A stretch of DNA of 64,000 nt. Origin: Akebia trifoliata (lineage: Eukaryota; Streptophyta; Magnoliopsida; Ranunculales; Lardizabalaceae). Made by a program: the position numbers and the translations under genes. Each line of letters opens with the position of its first letter. Positions within the stretch are counted from its first letter, which is position 1. The stretch is taken from contig CM030707.1 in assembly GCA_017979445.1 (NCBI GenBank), positions 20,032,586-20,096,585 on the forward strand. Reading direction: 5' to 3'. The notes beneath the pieces are model-generated. The model ran no database searches, had not been told where the DNA came from, and saw nothing but the letters and a program-made list of their open reading frames with translations. This document shows positions 21,409-35,261 of this stretch, piece by piece.

Positions 21409-24400
21409 ATCACATTTATCTATCACTTCGTTGTAACTAGTTCTATTTTTTAATTTTTTTTCTTCACTTCGTTGTAACTCTTAGTTATTTTTCTGCTTGT
21501 GACCAACATTGAAGTGTGAGATTACATCGTGAAAAGTAAAAACTTCTCATGTTCACTTTTTTTTTTCTAAACGGGTAAGCTGGACTCGAACCCATGACTT
21601 CAAAGCTGCTTTGCTATATGTCAAACCTGTTGGAAAAATTAAGAATAAAAGATGGTAACTTCCAGAATATGGATTCAGAAGAATTAGTTACTCAATCACA
21701 CCACCATATAATCTAATCCTGGTTTGATATTACTTAATAAATATGTAACATAGCAATAGTTTCAGAAACTAGAAAATCAGAAACTCATTGGTTTAGGATG
21801 ATTGAGGCTCGTACTAAGCATGATGTCCTATAGGGGATTATGTGCTGCTTCTCAATGAGATTGATGATGAACAGCCTGCTTACGTTCCTCCTCCTGGGAT
21901 TCAACGACCTTCTTCTTAGAGAACCAGCACAATAACTAAGAAGCCCTTTGAACAAATGGTGTATTGTACTCCAAACAAAAACCAAAATCAGAAATGAGGT
22001 GAGGAAGAAATCAGCAGAGATGGCTGGAAATTTTTCTAGAAACAGAGATGTTTCTGTTCTTTAATTCTGCGTGTAGAAAACTAGTAAGAGGAGATTATTT
22101 ATAATTGTAAAACACTACTGGACCGTTGGAGAAACTAATCACTAGGAAGAATGCGTGGGACAGCTGGATTACATCCCTCATTATCCTCTATACATGTTGG
22201 AAGTTAGAGACCAAGTCTTTTAACAGGGAAAAGACTTAAAAAACCTTGATTTTTTTTCCAAATAAAATAAATAAAATAACAATTCCCCCACATGAAAAAA
22301 GAAAGATTTAGAGTATTGTGGAAGAGTAATACATGAGCAAAGGTGTCTATTGGACTTGAACATTTGCTTTGTGTTAACCAATCGAGTTTACTAGTTGGTA
22401 AGTGAACTTTCGTCTTGAACTGCCCAACTTTATAATGTAAACCAAGACAATGGATTACACACACAACTCTTCTAACACACCATTGTTCTTACGGTTGTGC
22501 TCATTTCAGCCATGAGCATTCCCAGATTTTCATGAGTGCTCTAGAAAATTTGCCAAAATTCTCATAGGAGGTGGCCTCACTTCCACACCCATATAGGTAG
22601 TTCTATCAAGAGTGTCCTATACAATAACACTCCACTGACCTTCCTGCTATAGAAAGCATAAAGAGTCACAAAACTCATCCTCTCATCAATACATATGTAC
22701 TACTATGTCTTAGGGATGCGTAGTGTAGTACCCCCACAAACCACTTTAACAACTTGTTTTCCCATTGAACCTAGATCTTGGGATCTCCAATCATATAGGT
22801 TGGGTTGCCATTGCTGGTGATTCATTTACATATATAGGCTTAAGCCCCATCCCCCTCGACATGTTGTAGACAAGATCTTTAGGAATTCCTTTAGTTAGTG
22901 GATTTGCTAAATTCTCTTTTGACCTTACAAAGTCAATAACAATGATCCCATCTTTCAACAACTGTCACATAGTGTTGTGTTTATGATGAATTTGTCTAGA
23001 TCTCCCATTATATGAATTATTTTGAGCTCTTAGTATAGCTGCTTGGCTATCACAATGAATTGATACAACATACACCGGCTTTGGCCACAATGTTATGTAC
23101 ATTAAAAAATTCCGAAGCCATTTTGCTTCTTCTCCAACTTTATCTAAAGCTATAAACTTTGATTCCATAGTGGATAGGGCTATGCAACTTTTCTTTGTTG
23201 ATTTCCAAGAAATTGTACCTCCACCAAGGGTGAACACACATCCCCTAGTAGATTTAGATTCATTAGAATCTGAAATCCAATTCGCATCACTGTATCCTTC
23301 TAATATAGTCGGATATCAACTAAAATGAAGCCTATAATCTAAAGAATATTTTAAATATCTCAATATCCTAATTAAAACATCCCAATGCTCTAGTCCAGGG
23401 TTACTTGTATATTTGCTAAGTCTTCCTACTGCATATGCAATGTTAGCCCTAGTGTAGTTCATGATATACATGAGACTACCGATCACTCTAGAATATTCTA
23501 TCTGAGATACATCAGCTCCTATATGCTTCTTTAGATTACTACTAGGATCATAGGGTGTCCTATTTGGGTTACAATCATATTGATTAAATTTCTTAAGTAT
23601 TTTCTCAATGTAATGAGACTGAGATAAAATTATCCCTTATACATTTTTAATAATTTTAATTCCTAGGATAAACATCTGCATTACCCAAATCCTTCATATC
23701 AAAGTTTTTCTTCAAAAACATTTTAGTGCTTTTTACCACTTCTAAACTAGTGCCAAAGATCAACATATTATCAACATACATCAGATAATGACCCCTGAAT
23801 TATTACGGAACTTACAATATATAAATTTATTTGCTTCATTAATAGTATACCATTTGAGATCAATACTTTATCGAATTTCTCATGCCATTGTTTGGGAGCT
23901 TGCTTAAGACCATAGAGAGACTTTAAAAGTCTGCACACTTTATTTTCCAGGCCTTGAATCACAATGCCTTCATGTTGGTCCATGCAAATTTCCTCTTCCA
24001 ATTCACCATTTAAGAATGTTGTTTTTTACTAGATATTAATGACCTTATAAAAGTTATTCTTGTCACTAGGGAATACGTATCAAAGAAATCAATACCCTCC
24101 TTTTACCTATACCCTTTTTCTATCAATTTAGCTTTAAACTTTTTTATAGACCCGTCAAATTTTAATTTCTTTTTTAAATATCCATTTACATCCAATAGGT
24201 TTACATCCAGGAGGTTGGTCTACTAATTCCCAAGTCTTATTGCTCATTATAGAATCAAATTCACTATTAGTAGCTTCTCTCCAGAATGAAGCATCAAAAG
24301 AAGTCATAGCCTCGTTGAAGGATTCGGGATCTTCTTCTACTAAGTAAGTCAAAAAATTTGGACCAAAGCTAGAAGTTATTTTAGGTCCTTTACTTCTTCT

Positions 24401-27400
24401 AGGTTCAATAACATCTTCGTCTGAGGAATAGATTTCATTTTCAGGTAGAACCCAAGGTTTTCTTTAACAACAGGCTTTTCCTTAAAGAGGAAAAAAGTTT
24501 TCAAAGAATTTTGCATCTCTAGACTCAAGCATGTTATTTTTCTCTATCAAGTTATTTTCAGACTTAATTACTAAAAATTTGTACGCACTGCCATTCTGAG
24601 CATAGCCTATTAATACACAATCTACTGTTTTTGGGCCTAGTTTAGTCCTTTTTGGGGTAGGAATTGACACGTTAGCCAAATACCCCCACACTTTCAAAAA
24701 TTTGTATGAAGGTATTCTTCTTTTCCATAAGTCATAAGGAGTTTTATCTAAATGTTTAAAAGGAATTTTATTTAATATATAGCATGCTGAAAGCAATGCC
24801 TCTCCCCACATACTCATGGGCAGCCCAAAACTTATTAACAATGCGTTAACCATATCCTTTGAAGTTCTATTTTTTCTCTCAGCTTTTCCATTATATTGAG
24901 GTGAATAAGGGTCTGCCTCTTGATGAATTATGTCATTCTCTTCGCAAAAATTTGTAAAAGGTCCGCAATCATGTTCTCCACCTCTATCTGATCTTAAAAC
25001 TTTATTTTTCTTTCTTAATTGATTTTCTGATTCCAACTTAAAAATTATGAATTTTTCTAATGCTTCATGTTTGCCTTTTGATAAATAGATTGAACAATAC
25101 CTAGAATAATCATCAATGAAAGTCACAAAATATTTGTTTTTACCTCTTGTCTCATAGCCTTTTAAGTCACCTAAATCACTATGGATTAAGCCTAAAATTT
25201 CAGAACATCGTTCTACTGATTTGTAAGGTTTCTTGGCATATTCACAAACCTCACGTTTGTGGTTTGTCATTAAGTTGGATTTGATATAAATCCTAAATTC
25301 ATTAATTTTTACACTTTGGCTATGTTTATATGCCCTAATCTACCATGCCATAAATCACAAGAGTCAATTATTTACGCAGAAGAAGAAACAACTTTATTAA
25401 TTTTATCAACTTTATTAATTCAGTTTAAACAAACCATCATTCAGATACCCTTTCACAACAAAAGACCCGCCCTTTGACAAAATAAATTGGTCAGCTTCAA
25501 AGACTAGCTCGAACCATTTCTTGGTCATTAACGAGTCGGAGACCAAATTCTTTCTGATCTCTGGAACATGCAGTACATCTTTCAATGTGAGGACATTCCT
25601 TGATGTGAACTTCAGAAGAATCACAGTTCCCTTACCAGCTACCTTGGAAGCTAACAAGTTGCCCATGAATTGTTGTTCACCATCCCCTACCTTCTTGTAG
25701 GAGGTAAAAGCATCTTTGTTAGCACAGATATGCCTAGTAGCTCTAGTGTCTACCCACCAATCCCTCATATCACTGACAATGTTGGCCTTTGTTACCATTG
25801 CAGAAAGGTTCCCATCCTCAGCCACATGTGCTTGAGCCTAAACTTGCTTCCCTCGTGCTTTATCCTATTCCTTTCAGTCACGACAAAACGTAGCAAAGTG
25901 TCCAGGTTTCCCGCATACATAGCAATTCCCATTAGGTTTTTCGAAACTTGGCTTGGACTTTTTGTTCTTAGCAAACGACTTCCTTTTGAAGTCCAGTTTG
26001 GGTTTCTGAAAATTTTCAGGCTTCCATTCAATAAGGTTTACCTTGGACTTGGACTTAGATGATTTTTCTTTCAGTTCATTCAGCCTATTGTTTTCTTCAA
26101 TCCGAAGCCTCACAATTAGGTCTTCTAAACTCACCTCTTTCTTCTTGTGTTTCAAACTATTTTTGAACTCTTTCCATGCGGGAGGAAGCTTTTCTATAAT
26201 TGATGCTACTTGAAATCCCTCACAGATCTTATATCCTTTTGCAAGAATTTTGTGAATTATCAATTGCAACTCCTCAACTTGAGTAACGACTGGTTTTCCA
26301 TCTTCCATTTTAAAATCAAGGAATTGGCCCACTACAAACATTTTTGACCCAACATCTTCAATTAAGTATTTTTTCTCTAAAGCATTCCAAAGTTCTTTTG
26401 CGGATTTGAAGGGAGCATATACATCATACAGCGAAGAAACTAAACCATTCAAAATGTAGTTCCTACACAATTTAGTCTCTATGTTTCCATGCATTAACGA
26501 TACTAGATCTAGCAGGTTCATGTTCTTCCATAACAGTTGGAGCAGATTCATTCAACAGTTCAGCAAGTTGAAGGGTTGTTAAATAAAAGAGCATCTTGGA
26601 CTGCTATCATTTGAAATTCAATCCATCAAATTGTTCAGGTTTCTCAGAATGATTTGGAGTTGCCATCAATTCGAAATTGAATAAAGCCAATCTCCTTTAG
26701 ATTGTTGGAAAAATTAAGAATAAAAGATGGTAGCTTCCAGAATATGGATTTAGAAGAATTAGTTACTCAATCACACCACCAAATAATCTAATCCTGGTTT
26801 GATACTACTAAATAAATATGTAACATAGCAATAGTTTCAGAAATTAGAAAATCAGAAACTTATTGGTTTAGGATGGTCGAGGCTCGTGCTAAGCACAATG
26901 TCCTAAAGGAGATTACGTGCTGCTTCTCGATGAGATTGATGCTGAACAGCCTGCTTACGTTCCTCCTCCCAGGATTCAACGGCCTTCTTCAGCACAATAA
27001 CTAAGAAGCCCTTTGAACAGATGGTGTATTGTACTCCAAACAAAAACCAAAATCAGAAATGAGGTGAGAAAGAAATCTGAAGAGATGGCTGGGAATTTTT
27101 CTAGTAACAGAGATGTTTCTGTCCTTTAGTTCTGTGTGTAGAAAAACAGCAAGAGGAGATTATTTATAATTGTAAACACTACTGGACCGTTGGAGAAACT
27201 AATACACTAGAAGAATGCGTGGGACAGCTGGATACCATTCCTCATTATCCTCTATATGTGTGAGAAGTTAGAGACCAAGTCTCTTAACAGAGGAAAGACT
27301 TAAAAACCCTTGGGTTTTTTTTTTTAATTTAAATTTTTTTTTTTTCAAATAAAATAAACAAAACAACACAAACCATCTGAGCTATCAGTCTAAGCCTTCA

Positions 27401-30400
27401 TATTGATACGGTTACTATTGCAATTTTATTGTGGAATTCAATTGGTACCTTTTGTTGCAATCCACATTTAGTAACTGTAATAAGTAATGTATTATGTAAT
27501 AGGATTGAGTTGTATTAGTTAGGATTCTTAGAGATTTGATTGAGGATGTTATCAATTTACTTCCCAATCTTATCTTTAAAAAGTAGATTATAAATTAGAG
27601 TTTAGGGGTTTAGGTTTAGGAATAAGAAGTATTTGGGTGAAATCCTCTTAGTGGTTTTGCCCTCTTGAAGAGGCAAGATGTATGAAGGTCGGTTCCTTCT
27701 AACAAATGGTATTAGAGCACTTTCTTGGTTTAAAGGTTGTGGGTTCAATGAAGAATGAGAATATTGTGAAGGGTAAAGGATGAAGGAAAATCCCCTTGAA
27801 GTTGTTATTAGGAAGAAGATCCCATTGAGGTCATCTTCGCTTTTGCTATTATTTGAGAATCACATTGCATTCAGATTTCAACCTCGAGGTTTGAGTTTTA
27901 TTTAATTAGGATAGGATTCTTAGAGATTTAATTGAGGATATCATCAATTTACTTTTCTACCTTATTTTTGAGAAGTAGATTATAGATAAGAGTTATAGTG
28001 ATATGGGTTTAGGAAGGATAAGTATTTGTGTGAAATCCTTTTGGAAGTTTTAGCCCCCTCGAAGAGACAAGATGTACAGAGGTTGCCCCCCTTGAAGTGG
28101 TCGTATCAGTAAAATATATTAGTCTTTTTTTATGTCTTTAATTTCAGGGTCATGACAAATGGTATCATTGAACTTTCTTGGTTGAAGGTTGTGGGCTTGA
28201 TAGATGATGATGGTCAAGTTAAAAGATGGAGTAGTGATGCAGGACTACCTAGATTTTTTCGATTCTAAGGTTGTTCCACTTGGGAATGATGGTGGAAAGG
28301 TTAATTAGGTGGTGATGAAGAACAACAAAAATTATTGAAGGTTTTTTTTAAAGGAAAAAAAGGGTTCCCGAAATCCCAATCAAATATATGTTGAAAAAAT
28401 AAATGCAAATTTATGCAATCACAATATTTTTAACATGGTTTTGTAATTAGGTTTAGGGGTATTAAATAAGGTAGTTTTGATGGAGGGATGGTTTGAGGGT
28501 TGTAATTGACGAGTAAAAGAATGGATAAAGGATTCGGGGTTGAGGGAAATGAGTTTCAAGAATCAAGAATTCAAGAGTTCTTGAATCAAGAACTAGAAAA
28601 AAAAAGAAAATCAATAAAAGAGAATTCAAATTATAAGAACAAGGGGAGGGATAGAAGATAGATGTTGCATTGGTTTGACGCAAAGAATAGCCTCACACCA
28701 TGATCAAATCACTGGAGAAATCTCAATAAAAGAGCTAAAAGTTTTCTTTTTTTCCATAAAATCTTTAAAAATTAATTACAATAACTATATATATAAGATA
28801 GACTCAAAACCCTAATCCTAAAATTGCGTAAAAATTGACGTTTTTGACATTAAGAAGTTAATCCGTGTAAAATTGATACCCATCAGTATTTGGGCTATAA
28901 CATTCTCAAAATTTATTGAAATTGCGAAATCTTGAGCTTGTTGGATAGGTAATTGAATAACCTTTTAAATGGCTCAAAACTCGACCTAATACGACAAGTT
29001 TTGACCCTTTAAAATAAGGCCTAAAGAAAAATGATGTGAATATACCTAGACTCAAATCAAACTCCTAAAATAACCCTAAAACAAATCAAAACTAAAGAAT
29101 AACTTATCTAAAATAATCCTGACAAAACATAAACGATAAAAAAATAAATTTAGACCCAAATAACTTGAAACCTAAATAATTACAAAATTTCCATTGGAAC
29201 CCATGAGTGTTGTCTTGATTTGCATCTTGCATTAAATGAAGCCCTTTGAAAGTGGTCTCTTTTACTTTTTCTATTACTAGAGAATCAAATTATGGTTTAC
29301 ATGATGATTTGAAGATGACAAATATTTGAAGAACAAATTGTGATCAACGAAATATTTGAAAATCCTACCAATATTATCAAATGTTGAAGTTTCAAGTGAA
29401 GTTGCACCAAACCTCATATTTTCGGCTAAAACATGATTTTATGAGTAGGAGCTTTAAGTGTAAACCAATTCAAAAGCCCCATAAAATTTATTAATATCGA
29501 AATTCCTTTCATAGACGTGGTGGCAAACTTCAAAAGTTCCCAAAACCCCGTAAAATTGATAAAAGAAAGATTTTCCTTGAGGATTGTCTGGCAAACTGGG
29601 AACAATTCAATAAATCTCATATTTTCGACTAGAATGTTGTATGGTTCTTATTCTTATTATTCAAGACATTCGTCTAGGTGTTGTGATGCGAGGGCAAATT
29701 GCATCGCCTTCTCTAGGCGCTCCATTAATTGTTGAATAATAAGAATAAGAACTGTATAACATTTTAATCCCACTACCATTTTGTTTATTTCATTTTACAA
29801 TCAACTTTTCCATACTCTATTAGGGTTATCTTGGTCATTTTCTTATCTTTTTTATCATCTTTTGTTACACAAACACTCAAAAGTTAAACAAAGAAAGCGA
29901 TTATAATTTTTTTTTTTTTTTTCAAGATTTCCTCAATTTCAATTTTTACTATTTATTTTTTGAAAGTTGAAAGAAAAAAGTGTTTCTAAAAGAATGAAAC
30001 CCTTGCAATAGAAGAATTCATAGTTATAAAAGTATGCCAAAATATTTTTTCAGTAATATTATGTAAAAATATAATAAATATTAGTTTTACAGACAAAAAT
30101 AATATAAGGTTACAGGTATATACATTTTTAGGAAAAGAAATCCTAGATAACTAAAAAGTGAGGTGAACCCCCCCCCCCCCCCCCGGGGTAATTGCCTAGA
30201 CACATGTAGAACTTTTGATAACTTCGGTTCCTACCAAGAATTTTCAAATTGCAACCTTGAGGACAACGTTCATTCATTGAGTGGTGGAATGTTATGATTC
30301 CTACTTATCTTTCTTCCCCTTGCGTGCTAGCTATTGATGGAAGTTCCTGATAAGGGATGCATGGAAGTACATCGATTGGACAGCCCTAACAAAGATAGTG

Positions 30401-33400
30401 ACAAAGGATGTGTAACGGAAATTAAAATAAAATTAGTAGATGTTAGATTTAATAAGAACTATCGTATGTAATAGGATCAAGTTTTATTTAATTAGGATGC
30501 TTAGATATTCTTTTGAGGATGATCGATTTACTGTTCGATCTTATCTTTAAGGAGTAGGTTATAAGTACGAGGTTGAACCCACTTTCACGTTGACATCTAA
30601 AAAAATGGTTATAAATTTCGAGTTTAGTGATATAGGTTTAGGAAAAATAAGTATCAGGGTGAAATCCTTTAGTAGGAAGTTTTTTGCCCCCTTGAAGAAG
30701 CAAGATGTGCATAGGTCACCGCCCTCAAAGTGGTCATATCAATTAAATAAATTAGTATTTTCTATATTTTAAAAATTTTAAATTAGTAACACTTTTCAAT
30801 TAAATATCAACAGGTATATGAGTAATTGATTAAGTTTCATATCTATACAGGGTAATGTTGTTCGGGTATATGGAGATGAGTTCCGACACATGACAAAGGT
30901 CTTGCGCTTGAGTGTTGATGATAGGTATGATTTGATCCTTCATTATTTCTGATTACATTGCTAAAAGAATGTGTAAGTTTTCTATCTTCCTAGTTTGAGC
31001 TACCTGATATCCCCTGGAATGGTATCTGCTTTTATATCCTTTAACTGGATTTCTTGTTAATATTTTGTATTTTTTTTCTTCTGTATTCTCAGAACTCAGA
31101 AGCATTTTTTATCTTTTTATTCCCTCCGTATGATTTTGAACATCTTTGATTTCCTTGAGTATCCATTCTTTGTTACAAGTTTCAAGTTTTCATAGTCTTT
31201 TAAGGCTTGTCTTTGATCTTCGTGCTTTTCTCTTGGGCTCTTTTCCTGATGGCACTTGTTCTTTTAATCGTTGTCTTGATAGGACAGGACAGTCACACCA
31301 AAAACAAGGTTGGATTCTGATATGGATCATAAGATCAACCAATAACTCATCTCAATATGAGACCTAGTTGTTTTGATGGGATCTTCATGGCTATTTAAAA
31401 ACTTCCTGAAAACCATAATTGTCCATCCAGAAACTCTTATGGTTGTAATGTATGGAAAGGTTTTCTGAACATGCAGTCAGGCTTTTTGAAAGGCTTAGAG
31501 TGTTAGAATTCATGTTGAAAGGGGATGCAAAGTGCACCTTTGGGATGACAAATGGCATGGAGAATACCATCTCAAAGACTCCTCATCTTTACATGTTCCT
31601 TTTCACAAGGAGCGCTTAATGCAGGACTTTGTAATCTGGCGTGATGAAAATATCTTTTGGGATCTTGGATTGAAACGGAATTTTAATGATTGTGAAATAT
31701 ATATAGTTTCTTCTCCTATCAGTTGAAGAATTTGAACCAATATGACAAGTTCATGGTTAGATTCTTCATTTAACAACTTTTCCAGCGCCAATTATCATTC
31801 TCCTTTCATTTGGGGTTCCAAGATCCTTTCCAAGATACCTGTTGTTATTATGTGGGCTACTTTCTTGAAAAGATTCTAACGATTCACAATATAAGATCTA
31901 GCAAAAAAAACGTAGATTTCTCTTACATGTACATTAGCAGGGAATCTGTGTACCACTTATTGTTTCCTTGGTCCTTGACCCAAGCTGTCTCGAACATCTT
32001 GTTTAATTTTGGTGTTGCTTGGATGATGCCTGGATCTGTTTTATAGGTTTTCATTGAAGCTGATTCATATAATCCTTTTCTTCAAGAGGTTTTCTTTGCA
32101 AAATGCTGCGTTTGCCATTTTTAGGTATATATATGGAAAGAAAGAAAGAAAGAAAGTAATCAGAGGGTGGGCTATCATTATCTTTTATTTTTTGGTTTTT
32201 TGTGGGCTATCATTATCAGCGTTAAAACCTTTATGTTGAACTGATCATTCATTTTAAAGGAATGTATGGAGTTGTTATTCGAGGACTTGGTTTTTAGATG
32301 GGATATCATTATTAAAGGGGTCTTAGCAATCCCATGATTCCCATGATCTTTTTCAGTTTTTTTACCCTAGGCAAGTCATCTCTTTCTTCTTAGCTTTTGT
32401 GATAACTGTAGTGAGGTGTGTGTTCAGTGTAGGAATCTCATCTTAGCTCTAATGTGTTGGACTTTTGACGGAGAATGGGGAATAATCATCCACTTTCTGT
32501 GTAATGAATTGAAATAATTGAATTATAAAACCTATTAAATGAAGAGAGATTCTATTGCCACACCAACTTTTGCTAATGCCACCCCAATTCATATGTAAAT
32601 CACCAAAGAATTAGCACACATCTTAGGGTGGCGTTAGCAAAAGCTGGTGTGGCAATAGAAGCTCTCTGAATCAAATCACTCATGAGAAAGTCCTCCAGAT
32701 ACATATAGTGAATTTGCCTCTATTTATTCTTCAATTTTGACTTTAAGTTCTGGATGCATATAGTGAATCTGCTACCTGCGTGGCTGCACCTTGATTTTGA
32801 TGCTTAGTTCCATCTTATTGATTGAACTTTATGTGTGTCGTACATTTGATACCTAGTAGTTTTTGTAATCTATTGTATTCTTTGGTTTTCCTTGGCATAC
32901 ATGTAAGGGTTGAGCTCTTCAATGGGACAGGAGGTGTAATCGAAGGTTGCATACAGAAGATAGACCGAACTGGAGTGGATTTCATGGCATTAGAAGATCC
33001 AAAGGTAGTGCTTCCCCAAAGCACGCAGTGGCATGTGTTTGCAGCATTCGGTGAGTCTTTATAAATTGTTGTGTTCTTTTTGGTTATAAAAGTTGGTTTC
33101 TACATTTTTGAAGTTATGCCTTTTCAGGTACTTTAAAGGGTGGCCGGGCAGACTGGCTGGTTGAGAAATGCACGGTATGTTTCAATGTATCCATTGGATT
33201 AGGGTATTTTAGAAACAGCCCCCTGTAAAATTGGTGATAATAGGACTACCCCTTGCAAAATGCAAGAGTAGGCTTACCCACCTTGACTGTAAGTCAACGT
33301 TGCGTTTTCTTGAGATTTAATGGTAAATTTTTTTTTTTTTTTTCTCAAAATACTTTTTAAATACTAAAATTACTAAATCAAAATTTGAAAACTATCAAAC

Positions 33401-35221
33401 CTTCACTATTCAATCATCTAGAAAAATTTGACTCAAGAAGAGTAAACCTAATATCACCAATTTTACAGGTGGGGTGTCTTTAAAATACCTTTATTTGGAT
33501 GAAATGTTTTGTTTTATTTAGATTTTGGGCACATGGACATCTTTTTCTAAATGTTGGACAGTTTGTCCAAAAGGCCTTCATTTGGTGAATAGAACATGAG
33601 GGAAAGAGTCCATCCTTTTGAGTTCTTTTTTCTCCTTTTGGTCACGTCCATGATTATTAGTAAAAGCTTGGATTTTCCTTTCCGAGGTGGGAACGGTGCT
33701 AACATCAGAAACGTCTCATATATGTAACCACCAATCACCCCTCTTTGTTACTATGCTAGCAACTAATTCTTATTCTCCTTTCCATAGGAGCTTGGAGCTA
33801 GTAGTGTAACACCTCTGCTGACAGAACGTTCTCCTTCAATTTCAGAAAATCGGGTGGACAGATTGCAACGTGTCATTCTAGCTGCTGTTAAACAATGTAT
33901 GCTTTTCTTGCTTTTGTCTTTTCATCAATAAATTTTGTTTACCTATAAAAAAAAACACTTAAGAAAAGGGAAAATAAGATAAAAGAAAAATGTTCATCAA
34001 TTATTTCATTTGAAGTTGGTAATTTACTTTTTCATTCATGTCCTGGGTTGATGTTAATTTTGGTACTCATAGGTAACATGGATAATAAGACCCCTTCCAC
34101 CATGTGACACTACGGTTACGTATGCATTCACGTCTGATTTATTTATTTTTGTAGTAATTTGTGTTTGTCTATTTCCTAGGTCAACGGCTGCACGAAATGA
34201 CTTTGAATCCTCCAACAAAGATTGGTAGCCTCCTGCCCAAGTGAGTAATTTTTCCGTGTTATGCTGAATTGAAGTTGATTTCCTTGCCCTGGCTTCTTGA
34301 AACATTAAATGTAGTAATGGATATGTGTTTGTAAGTAGTCTTTGGCTGGATTCTTCTAGATAATATAATTATCTATGAAATTATTTTCCTTTAGGTTTTT
34401 GTTATTTTATAGTCTTGCAACTAGGCGCGTGCAGTCATGAATAATGTTTAGTTTTCTTTGTTCTTCTTGTTATTTAGGTTTCTGAGTACGAGTGATTCAT
34501 GAGTTCGAATCTTCAAACTCTTCTTTCTCTTGTTCTCTTTTTATTTTTTATTTTTTTCTACTTTAGATTATGTTTCCTATGTTGCTTTCATTTATACAAT
34601 ATAGCCAATCTCCATCAATGTAATAATTGTTTTTTCTGCTCTTTATGTTGCATATGATTTAGGTTGCCCAGTCAAAGCTCTCTTTTCTGGCAGTAGCAGA
34701 AGCAGCTCCTCTTATTAGCACCCTTTCTCTCACAAGACAGGAGGCTAGCGGTCTTATAATAATTGGTCCAGAAGGGGGTTAGTACATCTCTCTCTCTGAA
34801 GCAAAAAAATAAGGTAGAACACGACCTTGTAGGTTGTGAGATCACCTATTAGAAACACAAATAAGAAATGTAAACAACGAAACACTCAAGCTAGGAATCA
34901 CCCTCGTTTGATATGGTATATCTTTTTATTTATTTTTTAATGTGTCAGGGTGTCTCCACTCCCTCTGGAAGTGGGACTAATTCCTGCTCATATGCCCTGC
35001 CTCCACAAACAAGCTTATCGGGTAAAGTCGCGGGTGGGGAGACTAGATCTCACAACCTTGGGGAGCATTCCCAGGCCGTGAACCACTGCTCCACTACTCG
35101 GGTGGTATACTCCCATCTAGAAACATAATCATCAAAGAATCCTCTCCTCCTGAAACTCGTTGAAAGTCAAAGCTCACTGATCCAAAACACCCTACACCCT
35201 ATCGGATAAAGGATATCCATC

Positions 35222-35261
<40 letters not shown>

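Larger units (their letters stand above)
21628..27368 (-). mobile_element. Nearly full-length Ty1/copia LTR retrotransposon
   Basis: Minus-strand element of about 5.7 kb inside RsmE intron 1. LTRs lie at 21628-22281 (3') and 26703-27368 (5'), with TG...CA ends. They are clearly homologous but differ every 15-20 bases, and the 3' LTR has about 12 extra bases near 21916. CAAACC flanks both sides as target duplication. A polypurine tract (TGTGGGGGAAT) abuts the 3' LTR. Order: gag, protease, integrase, RT, RNase H, as in copia. The sequence after the 5' LTR (ATCTAAAGGAGATTGGC on the minus strand) is not the usual initiator-Met primer-binding site. Coding frames are broken, so it is defective. Confidence 0.9.

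Noticed and set aside
21562..27400. Possible tRNA gene (A and B boxes)
   Set aside because: The T stem is poorly paired, an A-rich tail follows, and it is split by a retrotransposon. It reads as a SINE.
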